Source of the DNA: Pseudonocardia sp. CNS-139
GTDB lineage: Bacteria; Actinomycetota; Actinomycetes; Mycobacteriales; Pseudonocardiaceae
Direction: 5' to 3'
DNA length: 47,712 nt
NCBI GenBank assembly: GCA_001942415.1
Contig: MKJX01000194.1
Coordinates: 1-47,712, forward strand
A program made the translations under genes and the position numbers. Numbering within the stretch: the first letter of the stretch is position 1; each line of letters begins with the position of its first letter. Below the pieces are notes generated by a model. That model saw nothing but the letters and a program-made list of their open reading frames with translations, did not search any database and was not told where the DNA came from. Positions 1 to 11,639 of this stretch are shown one piece after another.

Positions 1-617
1 TGAAGATCGGCATCCGGAACATCGTCATGCCCGGCGCGCGCATGCAGACGATCGTGGTGATGAAGTTGACGCCACCGAGGATCGTGCCGAGACCGGAGAG
101 GATCAGGCCGACGATCCACAGGTCGCGCCGGCGCCCGGGGAGCGGACCGCGTCGGACAGCGGAGTGTAGGCGAACCACCCGAAGTCGGCGGCGCCGCCCG
201 GCGTCAGGAAGCCGGAGAGGACCGTGAGCCCGCCGAACAGGAACAACCAGTACGAGAAGGCGTTGAGCCGCGGGAACGCGACGTCGGCGCCCCGATCTGC
301 AGCGGCACGATGTAGTTGGCGAAGCCGAACAGGATGGGCGTCGCGTACAGCAGCAGCATGATCGTGCCGTGCATGGTGAACAGCTGGTTGTACTGCTCGT
401 TGGACAGGAACTGCTGCCCGGGCACCGCCAGCTCGCCGCGCATCAGCAGCGCCATGGCCCCGCCGGCCAGGAAGAACCCGAACGACGTGACCAGGTACAG
501 GATCGCGATGTCCTTGGGGTCGGTCGTCCGCAGCATCTTGAGGAACACCGACCCCTTCCGCGTCCGCCGAGCCGGGTACGGGCGCGTCGCGATCGGCTTC
601 GGGGCGACGGCTGTCAC
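1..617 (-). CDS. ctaD: Cytochrome c oxidase subunit I, N-terminal part, two frameshifts
   Basis: This is the 5' part of the catalytic subunit of the aa3-type terminal oxidase in the cell membrane; the gene runs off the left edge of the window. The start is a GTG at 617 behind a good AGGAGG. The protein shows the cytosolic basic leader, the first transmembrane helices, and the heme-ligand helix with [16 protein letters not shown] near residue 80. Reading frame breaks near 285 (after VPLQIGAP) and again near 130 (after SPGAGA). Adding one base at each restores the conserved continuation [15 protein letters not shown] and then [13 protein letters not shown], so these look like missing bases in a run of Gs or Cs rather than gene decay. 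Family identity is firm from these motifs; only about 200 residues are visible. Confidence 0.93.
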
Positions 618-774
618 TGTGCCTCCTGCACTGGCTACGTGGCGGCCGCCGCTGAGACGGGCGCTTCGGTCCAGGCGGGATCGTAGCTCTACCCGGTGTC
701 GAAGTCAGAGGGCGGGGTTGCGGACCCCGGCGTGCGCTGCGCCACGCGCCGGGCCGGCGGGCGATGATCCGGAC

Positions 775-1530
775 ATGGGTTCTGCGACCGTCGTGCTCGG
801 GCCCGCGCTGGCCGTCGCCGGCGTGCTCGCGGTGGTCACGGCCGCGGCCGTGGCGTGGCGCACGCACCTGGGTACCGCACGGCTCGCGGTGGTCGCGTCG
901 GTGCGGGCGGTGGCGCAGCTCGGCGCCGTCGCGCTGCTGATCGGGGCGATCGTCGGCTCACCGTGGCTGAGCGCGGCGTTCGTGCTCGTCATGGTGGGGG
1001 TGGCCGCGTACACGGCGGCCCGCCGCGTCACACCGGACCGCAGCGGCTGGTGGTCGGCGCTCCCGATCGCGCTCACCCTGCCGGTCACGGGCCTGCTGGT
1101 GCTCGGCGGCGTGGTCCCGCCGGCGGGCATCGCGGTCATCCCGATGGCCGGGATTCTCGTCGGCGGCACGATGACGGCCACCTCGCTCGCCGGCCGGCGC
1201 GCCCTCGACGAGCTGACGGCCCGCCGCGGCGAGGTCGAGGCGGCGCTGTCGCTCGGGTTCCCCGACCGGGACGCCCGGATCGAGATCGTCCGCCCGACCG
1301 CCGGTCAGGCGCTGGTGCCGGCGATCGACCAGACCCGCACGGTCGGCCTCGTCACCCTGCCGGGCGCGTTCGTGGGGATGCTGCTCGGCGGGGCGAGCCC
1401 GGTGGCGGCCGGCGCGGTGCAGGTGCTCGTGCTGCTGCTCCTGCTCGCGACCGAGACCGTCGCGGTGGCGGTGATGGTCGAGCTGGTGTGCCGGGGCCTG
1501 GTGCGGCGGCCGCTGACCGCCGCACGCTGA
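775..1530 (+). CDS. FetB-like (UPF0014) ABC transporter permease
   Basis: A 251-residue integral membrane protein of the UPF0014/FetB family, the membrane half of a putative iron-export ABC transporter. About six hydrophobic helices are visible, starting with the N-terminal [20 protein letters not shown]. The diagnostic segment [20 protein letters not shown] lies near residue 130 and is followed by a cytoplasmic stretch with [11 protein letters not shown], the usual coupling region. The ATG at 775 has no Shine-Dalgarno but carries GATGAT six bases upstream, fitting a leaderless transcript. No FetA-type ATPase gene lies beside it, which is unusual if it works as a FetAB pair. The metal substrate is not shown by the sequence. 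Confidence 0.85.
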   Translation: MGSATVVLGPALAVAGVLAVVTAAAVAWRTHLGTARLAVVASVRAVAQLGAVALLIGAIVGSPWLSAAFVLVMVGVAAYTAARRVTPDRSGWWSALPIALTLPVTGLLVLGGVVPPAGIAVIPMAGILVGGTMTATSLAGRRALDELTARRGEVEAALSLGFPDRDARIEIVRPTAGQALVPAIDQTRTVGLVTLPGAFVGMLLGGASPVAAGAVQVLVLLLLLATETVAVAVMVELVCRGLVRRPLTAAR

Positions 1531-1571
1531 ACCACCGCGCGCCGAGCCGCCCGTTCAACCGCCACCTTGTA

Positions 1572-1679
1572 TTTCTGGGGGTCCCCCCAGAAATAATTCT
1601 TCCAGGTGGGTACGACGATTTCGGGGCCGGCGGACGCGTTCCCGGCGAGTTGTCCACATCGCGGGTGGACCATCCACAG
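1572..1679. repeat. Dispersed intergenic element, copy A (palindrome plus two DnaA-box-like 9-mers)
   Basis: Between the convergent ends of the FetB-like and PIG-L genes. It opens with a near-perfect palindrome (TTTCTGGGGG, one T, CCCCCCAGAAA), then about 55 variable bases, then CCGGCGAGTTGTCCACATCG and, 22 bases after the start of TTGTCCACA, the sequence ATCCACAG. The same order, spacing and many of the same bases recur at 31270-31377. TTGTCCACA matches the actinobacterial DnaA-box consensus. Function unknown; the palindrome could act as a transcription terminator for the convergent genes. Confidence 0.75.
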
Positions 1680-1744
1680 TTTCGAAGAGTCGCTGGTGGG
1701 CGTGCCCTGCCGGGCTAGCGTCGGTCCTGCCGACCACGACCGGA

Positions 1745-2527
1745 TCACCGCAGCGGGGCGAACAGCTCCTCGAAGAGGTCCGGGGTGGCGGCGGGGCTGG
1801 GCGCGGGGTCCACGATGTAGAACTCCACGCCCATGCCCATCACGAAGAGGGGTTCGGGCATGGCGAGGAGAAAATGGTCGGGAGCGATCTGGCTGGCGTG
1901 GGCGCGCATCGCAGCCCGCTTCTGGTCCACGAAGTCGACGGCGTCCACGCGGTGCGTGATCTCGGACTCGGGCTTGCCGAACCCGGGGTCCGTGAAGTCC
2001 GGCGCTCCGGCGGCACCGCGCATCCCGCGGAGCAACCAGTCGCGGTTGATGGTGCTCTGCGCGACGACGGGCACCGCGGACAGCTCGGCCGCGCGCCGGC
2101 CCACCCGGTGCACCTGGATGTGGTCGGGATGTCCGTAGCCGCCGTTGTCGTCGTAGATCGTGAGGACGTCGGGCTCCTCCTCATCGAGGATCAGCGACAG
2201 CCGCCGGGCGGCGTGCTCGACGTCGGCCTGCCAGAAGCAGAACGGCGCGCCGTTGGTGGGCTCGCCCATCATCCCGGAGTCGGTGTAGCCGAGGAACTCC
2301 ACGCGCTTCGCGCCGAGCGCGGCGGCGGAGGCGTAGCACTCCGCCGAGCGCCGCACGGCGAGCTGTTCCCCGGGCTCCAGCACTCCGGGCACGGGTTCGC
2401 CCAGCTCACCGCGGGTCGCGAAGACGAGCACCACACGGTGGCCGGCCGCCGCGGCTCTCGCCAACGTGCCGGCGGTGCCGATCGACTCGTCGTCGGGGTG
2501 CGCGTGGAAGGAGACGATGGTGCCCAC
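1745..2527 (-). CDS. PIG-L family zinc deacetylase
   Basis: A 260-residue cytosolic member of the PIG-L/LmbE family, zinc-dependent N-deacetylases that in actinobacteria include the mycothiol enzymes MshB and Mca. The zinc-site motif AHPDDE is at residues 9-14 and the second metal ligand in GHPDH near residue 133. The rest of the fold (GTLARAAAAGHRVVLVFATRGE, then LGYTDSGMM) is canonical. It differs from typical MshB and Mca sequences around the catalytic loops, so the substrate (a sugar N-acetyl or an amide conjugate) is not assigned. The start is a GTG at 2527; no alternative upstream start has a better ribosome site. It stands alone, downstream of the alcohol dehydrogenase on the same strand but separated by 72 bases. 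Confidence 0.88.
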   Translation of the reverse strand: MGTIVSFHAHPDDESIGTAGTLARAAAAGHRVVLVFATRGELGEPVPGVLEPGEQLAVRRSAECYASAAALGAKRVEFLGYTDSGMMGEPTNGAPFCFWQADVEHAARRLSLILDEEEPDVLTIYDDNGGYGHPDHIQVHRVGRRAAELSAVPVVAQSTINRDWLLRGMRGAAGAPDFTDPGFGKPESEITHRVDAVDFVDQKRAAMRAHASQIAPDHFLLAMPEPLFVMGMGVEFYIVDPAPSPAATPDLFEELFAPLR

Positions 2528-2599
2528 GTCCGGCGAGGGTATACGCGGCCGGCCGGGGCGTGCCGCCGGCGCACCTCGCGGGCGCCGGCGGCGGGCCGG

Positions 2600-3720
2600 T
2601 CAGTAGACGATCACGCCCCGCAGGTTCTTCCCGTCGTGCATGTCCTGGTAGCCCTGCTGGATCTCGTCGAGGGAGTACGTGCGGGTCACCAGCTCGTCGA
2701 GCTTCAGCACGCCCTCCCGGTAGAGCTGGAGCTGCCGCAGGATGTCCCAGTTCGGGTTCGACGCACCGAACATCGCGCCCTGCAGCCGCTTCTGGAAGAG
2801 CGTCAGCTCGGAGATCGCGATCGGCAGCCCGACGTCGCCCACGCGCCCGAGCCCGGTCACGACGCAGGTCCCGGCCTTGCGGATGGCCCCGAACGCCTGG
2901 GCGACGTGGTCCGCGGTCGTCACGCCCACGGTCACGATGGCCGAGTCGGCCCCCTGGCCGTTCGTGAGCCCGCGGGCCAGCTCGTTCGCCTCCTCCATGG
3001 ATGCCACGGCGTCGGTCGCGCCGAACTCCAGCGCCTTCCGGCGCTTGAGCTCGACGGGGTCGACGGCGATCACGTGGGTGGCGCCGGCGTGGGCCGCGCC
3101 CTGCACGGCGTTGATCCCGATGCCGCCCACGCCCATGACGATCACGGTGTGCCCGGGGCCGGCCCCGGCCGAGTTCACCGCCGAGCCCCAGCCGGTGCCG
3201 ACGCCGCACCCGACGAGGCACGCCTTGTCGAGCGGGATGTCGTCGGGGATCCTCACGGCCGAGTCCGCGGACACGGTGGTCGTCTGTACGAACGTGGAGA
3301 TGCCGCACATCTGGCCGACGGGCTCGCCGGTGCCGGCGAGGTGCAGGCGCACGTCGGTGGGGTCGTCCCAGCGGCCGCCGGAGAGCAGGCCGGCGCCGAG
3401 GTCGCACAGGTTCTGCATGCCGGAGGCGCACCACCGGCAGTGCCCGCAGGCGGGCAGGAACGAGAAGACGACGTGGTCGCCCTCCTTGAGGCCCTTGCCG
3501 TTCACCCCGGCCTTCGTGACGATCCCGGCGCCTCGTGGCCGCCAGCGAAGGGGTAGATGCCGACGGGGAGGTCGCCCGTGGCGACGTGGTCGTCGGAGTG
3601 GCAGAGGCCCGACGCCACCAGCTGCACCTGCACCTCGTTGGCCCGGGGGTCGTCGACCTCCAGGTCCACCACCTCGTACTTGCCCGGCGCCTGCCGGATG
3701 ATCGCTCCGCGGCTCTGCAT
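2600..3720 (-). CDS. Zinc-dependent alcohol dehydrogenase, NDMA-dependent type, one frameshift
   Basis: A medium-chain dehydrogenase of about 373 residues resembling the nicotinoprotein (NDMA-dependent) alcohol dehydrogenases of actinobacteria, which oxidise alcohols or aldehydes. Start ATG at 3720 follows a strong AAAGGAG. The catalytic zinc Cys lies in SGLCHSDDH (residue about 40) and the zinc His in GGHE. The structural-zinc cluster is CGHCRWCASGMQNLC. The nucleotide-binding GVGGIGINAVQGAAHAGA follows near residue 200. The frame breaks near 3531: the text reads GGHEAPG where adding one G gives the family sequence GGHEGAGIVTKAG. It is divergent from benzoate-CoA ligase, so it may feed benzyl alcohol or benzaldehyde oxidation to benzoate; that link is inference from position. 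Confidence 0.88.
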
Positions 3721-3837
3721 CGCCGTTCTCCTTTGAACGCGGTCAGATCGGCGGCTGACGGACCTGCGGCGGCCCGCGCCACATGTCAGTTCATAGCAAA
3801 GCGTGCATGGGCGCGGAAGCACCCGACCGGCCGGATC

Positions 3838-3877
3838 TTCTACAGACCGTTGACGGCGCGTGGTCCGGCAGTAGGGT
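3838..3877 (+). promoter_or_regulatory. Promoter with upstream box motif ahead of bclA
   Basis: TTCTACA (3838-3844), five bases, TTGACG (3850-3855, a good -35), 16 bases, TAGGGT (3872-3877, -10). The ATG of bclA lies 36 bases beyond the -10. The same layout with the same spacings occurs before boxC at 5466-5505, which makes a shared regulator binding at TTCTACA likely. Confidence 0.7.
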
Positions 3878-3912
3878 TCGGATGCCGCCGAGACGGACCG
3901 GAGCTGCTTCCA

Positions 3913-5488
3913 ATGACGGAACTGTTCAACGCTGCCGCGTACCTGACAGAGCGCCGGATCGAGGCGGGTGACGGCGACCGGGTCGCCCTCCGGCACCCGC
4001 GCGGCAGCCACACGTACGCGGAGCTCGCGGCCGGCGTCCGGCGCGTGGCGGCCGGGCTGGCCGGCATCGGCGTGCGGCCCGAGGAGCGGGTGCTGTTCTG
4101 CATGGCCGACGACGTCGAGCTGGCCACCGGGATCCTCGCCGCGATGTACCTCGGCGCGGTCGCGGTGCCGTGCTCCACGATGCTGACCGGGCGGGAGCTG
4201 GCCACGCTCGCCACCGACTCGCGGGCCCGGGTGATGATCGGGAGCCCGCAGTTCGCCGCGGCCGTCACGGCCGCCGCGGGCTCGGCCCCGACCTGCGGCA
4301 CGTCGTGCTCACCGGCGACGCCCGGCCCGAGGTCACCGGTCCCGCGGCCCTGACGTGGGCGGAGCTGCTCGCGGCCGGCGCCGGCTCCCCCGTCGCGGCA
4401 CCGCACCCCACCTGGGACGAGTCGCCCGCGCTGTGGCTCTACACGTCCGGCACGACCGGCACGCCGAAGGGCGCGATGCACCGGCACGTGGACATCCGGT
4501 ACGTCTGCGAGACCTATGCGGACCAGGTGCTCGGCGTCGGCCCGGACGCGTCTGCCTCTCGGTCGCCAAGCTGTTCTTCGCCTACGGGCTCGGCAACTCG
4601 CTCTTCTTCCCGCTGGCGGCGGGCGCGACCGCGGTGCTGGAGCCCTCCCGCCCGAACCCGGCGCTGTACGCGCAGCTGGTCGCCGAGCACGGGGTCACGC
4701 TCTTCTTCGGCGGGCCGAGCTTCTGGGGTCCGCTGATGGCGGCCGGGCTGCCGCGCGACACGTTCGCGACCGTCCGCACCGGGGTCTCGGCGGGCGAGAC
4801 GCTGCCGCCGCGCATGTACCACGGGGTGCTGGAGCAGTACGGCTTCGAGATCCTCGACGGCATCGGCTCCACCGAGGCCCTGCACATCTTCGTCTCCAAC
4901 GTCGCGGGCAGGGTGGTGCCGGGCAGCTCCGGCTTCCCCGTGCCCGGCTACCGCGTCGAGCTGCGCCGTCCGGACGGCAGCGTGATCGACGGGGCCGGCG
5001 AGCCCGGGATGCTCTACGTCGCGGGCGAGTCGCTGTGCACCGGCTACTGGTGCCGCACGGCGGTGAACCGGGCCGTGTTCCAGGGCGAGTGGATGCGCAC
5101 CGGCGACCAGTACGTCCGCGGCGAGGACGGCAGCTACACCTGCCTCGGGCGCGCGGACGACGTGCTCAAGGTCGGCGGGATCTGGGTGAGCCCCACCGAG
5201 GTCGAGACGCGGCTGCTGGAGCACCCGGCGCTCGCCGAGGCGGTGGTGGTCGGCGTGCCCGACGAGGACGGGCTCGACAAGCCGGTCGCGTTCGTCGTCG
5301 CACGCGCGGGCGCCGCGGTCGACCCGGAGGAGGTCGTCGCGTTCTGCCGGGCCGGGCTCGCGGCGTTCAAGCGGCCGCGGCTGGTGGTGCAGGTCGACGA
5401 GCTGCCGCGCACGGCCACCGGCAAGGTGCAGCGCTTCCGGCTGCGCGAGCAGGCCCGCGCTGACGTTCTACACAACATTGACGCCTGA
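3913..5488 (+). CDS. bclA: Benzoate-CoA ligase, two frameshifts
   Basis: An acyl-adenylating CoA ligase of the benzoate-CoA ligase clade that activates benzoate (or a close aromatic acid) with ATP and CoA, the first step of the box pathway. The corrected length is about 525 residues, the family norm. The AMP-binding P-loop YTSGTTGTPKG lies near residue 176, the FAYGLGNSLFFPLAAGAT segment typical of this clade near residue 215, the A5 motif DGIGSTEALHIF near 315, TGDQY near 397 and the catalytic C-terminal lysine in RTATGKVQR near 504. Frames break near 4283 and 4548; one added base at each gives the expected LGPDLRHVVLTGD and VCLSVAKLFFAYG. Its immediate followers are boxC and boxB, which strongly supports benzoyl-CoA formation. 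Confidence 0.92.
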
Positions 5489-5505
5489 AAGTCCCGTTGT
5501 AGAGT
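5466..5505 (+). promoter_or_regulatory. Promoter with upstream box motif ahead of boxC
   Basis: TTCTACA (5466-5472), five bases, TTGACG (5478-5483), 16 bases, TAGAGT (5500-5505). It overlaps the last codons of bclA. The boxC ATG is 33 bases beyond the -10. Spacings equal those of the bclA promoter. The downstream GTTGTAGA partly mirrors TTCTACACAAC, so an operator spanning the core promoter is also possible. Confidence 0.7.
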
Positions 5506-5538
5506 GATGGAGGCCCGACCGTGCCCGAGGAGGTCCCG

Positions 5539-7217
<1,679 letters not shown>

Positions 7218-7218
7218 C

Positions 7219-8630
7219 GTGCCGATCGACTACAGCGAGAAGATCCCCAACAACGTCGACCTGGCCGGCGACCGCAAGCTCAGGCGCGCGCTGGAGAGCT
7301 GGCAGCCCAACTTCCTCACCTGGTGGCGCACGATGGGCCCGGCGGTGCCCACCGAGGACGTCTACCTGCGCACCGCCGTGGCCGTCGGCCGGGAGGGCTG
7401 GGCGCAGTTCGGGCACGTCGCGATGGACGAGTACCGCTGGGGCGTCTTCCTCGCCGAGCGCAACGCCGACCGGCGCATCGCGTCGGCGAGCAGAAGGGCG
7501 AGCCGGTCTGGCAGCAGGTGCCCGGCGAGTACCGCGCCGACCTGCAGCGGCTGATCGTCGTCCAGGGCGACACCGAGCCGGCGTCCGTCGAGCAGCAGCG
7601 GCGGCTCGGCGGCACCGCGCCCTCGCTCTACGACCTGCGCAACCTCTTCCAGGTCAACGTCGAGGAGGGCCGCCACCTCTGGGCGATGGTCTACCTGCTG
7701 CACGCCTACTTCGGGCGGGGCGGCCGCGACGAGGCCGACGCCCTGCTGCAGCGCAACTCCGGCGATCTCGACAGCCCGCGCATCCTCGGCGCCTTCAACG
7801 AGGAGACACCGGACTGGCTGTCGTTCTTCATGTTCACCTACTTCACCGACCGGGACGGGAAGTACCAGCTCGGCACGCTGAAGGAGTCGGCCTTCGACCC
7901 CCTGAGCCGCACCTGCGAGTTCATGCTCAAGGAGGAGGCGCACCACATGTTCGTCGGCACCACGGGCGTCGACCGCGTGGTCGCCCGCACAGCCGAGCTC
8001 ATGCGCGAGCACGACACCGACGACGTCGCCCCGCACGGCGGCATCCCGCTCGACGTGATCCAGAAGTACGTCAACTTCCACTACTCGGTGTCGCTGGACC
8101 TGTTCGGCTCCGAGCGGTCCACGAACGCCGCCAACTACTTCACCGCCGGGCTCAAGGGCCGCTGGCAGGAGGAACGCCGCCGCGACGACCACGTGCTCAC
8201 CGAGGACGCCGCGCGGATCGACGTCGTGCGCGACGGGGAGGTCACCACGGAGGAGGTGCCCGCGCTGCTCGCGCTCAACAACGACCTGCGCCGCGAGTAC
8301 GTCACCGACTGCGAGAGCGGGATGAAACGCTGGAACCGGGTGCTCGACAGGGCCGGGATCGAGCGGCGGCTCGCGCTGCCGCACGTCGGGTTCAACCGCA
8401 GGGTCGGCGCGTTCGCCGGCCACCACGTCACGCCCAGGGGCGACGTCGTCGGGGCCGACGCGTGGGAGGCCAACCGGGAGCGCTGGCTGCCCGGCGAGGC
8501 CGACAAGGCGCACGTCCTCTCGCTGATGCGGCCGGTCTACGAGCCGGGCCGCATCGCGAGCTGGATCGCGCCGCCGGCGAAGGGCATCAACGACAAGCCG
8601 GTCGAGTACGAGTACGTGCGGTTCCCGTGA
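7219..8630 (+). CDS. boxB: Benzoyl-CoA 2,3-epoxidase, diiron subunit BoxB, one frameshift
   Basis: The oxygenase component of aerobic benzoyl-CoA epoxidation, about 470 residues, as usual for BoxB. The GTG at 7219 overlaps the boxC stop region by a one-base gap, so translation is probably coupled. Diiron ligands are visible in two helices: EEGRHLW near residue 149 and EEAHHMF near residue 239, plus NFHYSVSLDLFGSE near 280. The frame breaks near 7487, where one added base gives the family reading FGEQKGEPVWQQVPGEY. The enzyme needs electrons from BoxA, whose gene is not in this window, nor is the boxD aldehyde dehydrogenase. These must be elsewhere or replaced by another reductase. Confidence 0.94.
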
Positions 8631-8715
8631 CACGTGGCGGCGCACCGGCCGGCGGCCGTCCCCGGTGGGGTGGCACCACATTGACCGGCGGGGACGGGCT
8701 CGCCAGCATCCGGGC

Positions 8716-9771
8716 ATGACCGACCTGCCGCTGCCGTCCGGGGTCCGTTCCGCGTTCGCCGAGACCGCCCGCATGCGCACCCACTACCTGGAGTCGGGTC
8801 CCGCGGACGGCGCGCCCGTCGTGCTGGTCCACGGCAACCTCTCCACCGGCCGGTTCTTCGAGCACCTCATGCCGGGCCTCGCCGGCCACCGGGTGCTCGC
8901 CCCCGACATGCGCTGCTTCGGCGACTCCGCGCCGCTGCCGCTCGACGCCACCCGCGGCCTCGCCGACTGGGCCGACGACGTCGCCGCGCTGCTCGACACG
9001 CTCGGGATCACGCAGCCGCCGCACCTCGTCGGCTGGTCGACGGCCGGTGCGGCGATCGTCGACTACGCGAAGCAGCGGCCGGTCGCGTCGCTGACGTTCC
9101 TCGACCCGGTCTCCCCCTTCGGCTACGGCGGCGCGCTCGCGGACGGGAGCCCGGTCTACCCGGACTACGCGGGGTCCGGCGCGGGCACCGGCAACCCCGA
9201 GGTCGTGCGCCGGATCGCCGAGGGCGACGCGTCGGCGGAGAGCCCGGCGTCGATCCGCAACGTCATGAACGCGTTCTACTTCGCCCCGGCGCACCGCGAG
9301 CCGCCCGAGCGCGAGGACATGTTCGTCGCGGAGATCCTCAAGACGGTCACGGGCGAGGCCAACTACCCGGGCGACGTCGTCGCGTCGGAGAACTGGCCCG
9401 GTGCGGCGCCCGGCACGAGCGGCATCCTCAACGCGCTCTCGCCGAAGTACTGCAACTGGTCCGGCATCGTCGGGCTCGACCCCAAGCCGCCCGTGCTGTG
9501 GACGCACGGCAGCGAGGACATCGTCGTCTCCGACGCGTCGCCGCTGGACCTGGGCACGATCGGGCCCTCCGGCGCGATCCCGGGGTGGCCGGGAGCCGAG
9601 GTCTTCCCGTCGCAGCCGATGGTGACGCAGATCCGCGCGGTGCTCGCGGAGTACGCGGCTGCGGGCGGGAGCGTGCGCACGGAGATGTTCGCCGGGTGCG
9701 GCCACTCCCCCCACCTGGAGGCCGCCGACAAGTGGCTCGCGGTCTTCACGGACTTCCTCGCCACCGCCTGA
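8716..9771 (+). CDS. Alpha/beta hydrolase
   Basis: A 351-residue serine hydrolase of the alpha/beta fold. The oxyanion motif VLVHGNLSTG lies near residue 38, the nucleophile elbow GWSTAG near 105, the acid in GSEDIVVSD near 265, and the catalytic His in GCGHSPHLE near 335. No signal peptide. The ATG at 8716 is preferred over an in-frame ATG 51 bases upstream, because the homologous region starts with the LPSG...YLESG strand. Substrate unknown; it follows boxB by 85 bases on the same strand, so it could act on thioesters or esters linked to aromatic catabolism, but nothing in the sequence shows that. Confidence 0.85.
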   Translation: MTDLPLPSGVRSAFAETARMRTHYLESGPADGAPVVLVHGNLSTGRFFEHLMPGLAGHRVLAPDMRCFGDSAPLPLDATRGLADWADDVAALLDTLGITQPPHLVGWSTAGAAIVDYAKQRPVASLTFLDPVSPFGYGGALADGSPVYPDYAGSGAGTGNPEVVRRIAEGDASAESPASIRNVMNAFYFAPAHREPPEREDMFVAEILKTVTGEANYPGDVVASENWPGAAPGTSGILNALSPKYCNWSGIVGLDPKPPVLWTHGSEDIVVSDASPLDLGTIGPSGAIPGWPGAEVFPSQPMVTQIRAVLAEYAAAGGSVRTEMFAGCGHSPHLEAADKWLAVFTDFLATA

Positions 9772-9841
9772 CTCCGACCGCCGGGACGGCCGATCGGGTG
9801 AACCGGCGTCGGAGGGCGCGCCCGGCGGTCGATGAAGGGGT

Positions 9842-10367
9842 GTGGACAGCAGCGGGAAGGTCCGGCCCGACGCCGGCGTCGCGCTGCTCGGGCTCTACGA
9901 CGAGGCGCTGCCGCAGGTCTACGGCTACCTGCTGGCCCGCTGCGGGCGCGGGCGGTCGCCGAGGACCTGACCGCCGAGACGTTCCTCGCGGCCGTCGCGG
10001 CGTGCCGGCGGCAGCCGCCGCCCGTCCCCAGCACGGGCTGGCTGGTCGGCATCGCCCGGCACAAGCTCGTGGACCACTGGCGCGCGGCCGAGCGCGAGCA
10101 GCGCGGGCTGCGCGCGTCGACGCCGAGCCGCCCGAGGTCGACCCGTGGGACGAGCGGCTCGACGCGCTGCTGGCCCAGGAGGTGCTGGCCGCCCAGACCG
10201 GGGCCCACCGCGCCGCCCTCACCCTGCGCTACCTCGACGGGCTGACCGTCCCGGAGGTGGCGCGGGCGCTCGGCCGCACCGTCCACGCGACGGAGGCGCT
10301 GCTCGCGCGCGCCCGCGCGGCGTTCCGCCGCAGCTACACCGCACTCGGGGAAGGAGGCCCGCGATGA
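9842..10367 (+). CDS. ECF-type RNA polymerase sigma factor, two frameshifts
   Basis: A short sigma-70 family protein of about 175 residues. Region 2 contains LYDEALPQVYGYLLAR and EDLTAETFLAAV; the linker WLVGIARHKLVDHWR is typical; region 4 is LTLRYLDGLTVPEVARALGRTVHATEALLARARAAFRR, here summarised from its start and helix-turn-helix. Frames break near 9947 and 10118, each fixed by one added base. The proposed start is GTG at 9842, because an in-frame stop lies just upstream at 9833; the ribosome site (AAGGGG) is very close, so the true start is uncertain. Its stop overlaps the ATG of the next gene (ATGA), so the two are coupled. The partner is a VOC protein, not a standard anti-sigma factor. 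Confidence 0.82.
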
Positions 10368-11636
10368 CCGCCGACCCGTTCGACGCGCTGCGCCTCCCGG
10401 CCGCACCGGTCGACCCCGACCCCGCGTTCGCCCGCGGCCTGCGCGCCCGCCTGGAACGGGTGGTGCTCCGCGGGGCCGCACCCGTCACCTGGCAGGAGGA
10501 GGAGACCGTGACCGTCACCGACACCCCGAGCAGCGCGGCCGCCGTCGCGCTGCACACCCTCACCCCGTACCTCGCCGTCACCGACGCGCGCGCCGCGCTC
10601 GGCTTCTACGTGGAGGCGTTCGGCGCCGTGCGCCGGGGCGAGCCGATCGTCATGCCGGACGGCCGCGTCGGGCACGCCGAGGTGCTGATCGGCGACAGCG
10701 TCCTGATGCTCGCGGACGAGTTCGCGGAGCTGGACCTGCTGGCCCCGGTCGCGCGCGGCGGGCCGAGCCAGTCGCTGCGGCTGGAGGTCGCCGACCCGGA
10801 CGCGTGGTGGACCGGGCCGTCGCGGCCGGCGGCGCGCTGGAGCGGCCGGTCACCGACTCGCCCTACGGCCGCGGTGGCGTGGTCGTCGACCCGTCCGGAC
10901 ACCGCTGGATGGTGTCGCGCGAGCCGGTCGGCGGGACGCGCCCCGGCGACGTCGGCTACGCCTCGCTCTGGACACCGGACGTGGTGGCGGCCGAGCGGTT
11001 CTTCACGGCCGTGATGGGCTGGACGCTCGCCGCGGGCCGCGACCCGCGCAGCCGGCAGGTCCAGGGCCTGCGCCCGCTCGGGATGTGGGGCGGCCAGGAG
11101 CGGCCGGACCTGTTCCTCTGCTACGCCGTCGAGGACGTCGACCGGGCCGTGCTGGACGTGCGGGCCGCGGGCGGCACCGCCGCCGAGCCGGTGGACGAGC
11201 CGTACGGCCGGCTCGCCGAGTGCGTCGACGACCAGGGCCTGCCGTTCGCGGTGTTCGTCCCGCCGGACGGCTTCCGCAGCCCCGCGGCCCCGCGCGACGG
11301 CGAGATCACCTACGTCGACCTGCGGGTGCCGGACGCGACGCGGGCCCGGGCGTCTACGGCACGGTGCTGGGCTGGCGGTTCCGGCCGGGGACGCGGCCCG
11401 GCTACTGGCACCCCGAGACCGCGGCCGGGTTCCCGTCGCCGATGGTGGGGCTGTCCGGGGGCGCCGAGCGTGCCGTGGCCGTGCCGTGGTTCCGGGTCCC
11501 GGACCTCGACGCGGCGGTGGCGGCCGTGCGCGCGGCCGGCGGGACGGCGACCGGTCCGGACGACGCCGGCCCGGCCGGCCGGCACGCCGCGTGCACCGAC
11601 GACCAGGGCATGGCGTTCGACCTGGTCGGCCGCTGA
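10364..11636 (+). CDS. Multi-domain VOC (glyoxalase/bleomycin-resistance fold) protein, two frameshifts
   Basis: About 424 residues with three VOC modules in a row: residues about 65-180 (TPYLAVTDARAALGFYVEAFG), 190-305 (GYASLWTPDVVAAERFFTAVMGW) and 310-420 (ITYVDLRVPDATRA...VLGWRF). The first 60 residues are not VOC; they hold DPDPAFARGLRARLERVV, a short amphipathic stretch that could contact the preceding sigma factor. Start ATG 10364 has AAGGAGG and overlaps the sigma stop. Frame breaks near 10797 and 11350 are each restored by one base. VOC modules bind metals and small organic ligands; here the coupling to an ECF sigma gene suggests ligand-dependent control, which is inference. The catalytic reaction, if any, is unknown. 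Confidence 0.82.
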
Positions 11637-11639
11637 CCG

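Noticed and set aside
1650..1679. DnaA-box-like sequences as a replication origin
   Set aside because: Only two boxes per site, no AT-rich unwinding region, and no dnaA, dnaN or parAB genes nearby.
1874..3556. A 560-residue plus-strand frame opposite the PIG-L and dehydrogenase genes
   Set aside because: Composition typical of antisense of high-GC coding DNA; the minus-strand proteins carry all the conserved residues.
10145..11014. Separate VOC genes for each reading frame segment
   Set aside because: Domain boundaries do not match the frame changes; breaks occur inside domains, and one base each restores continuity.
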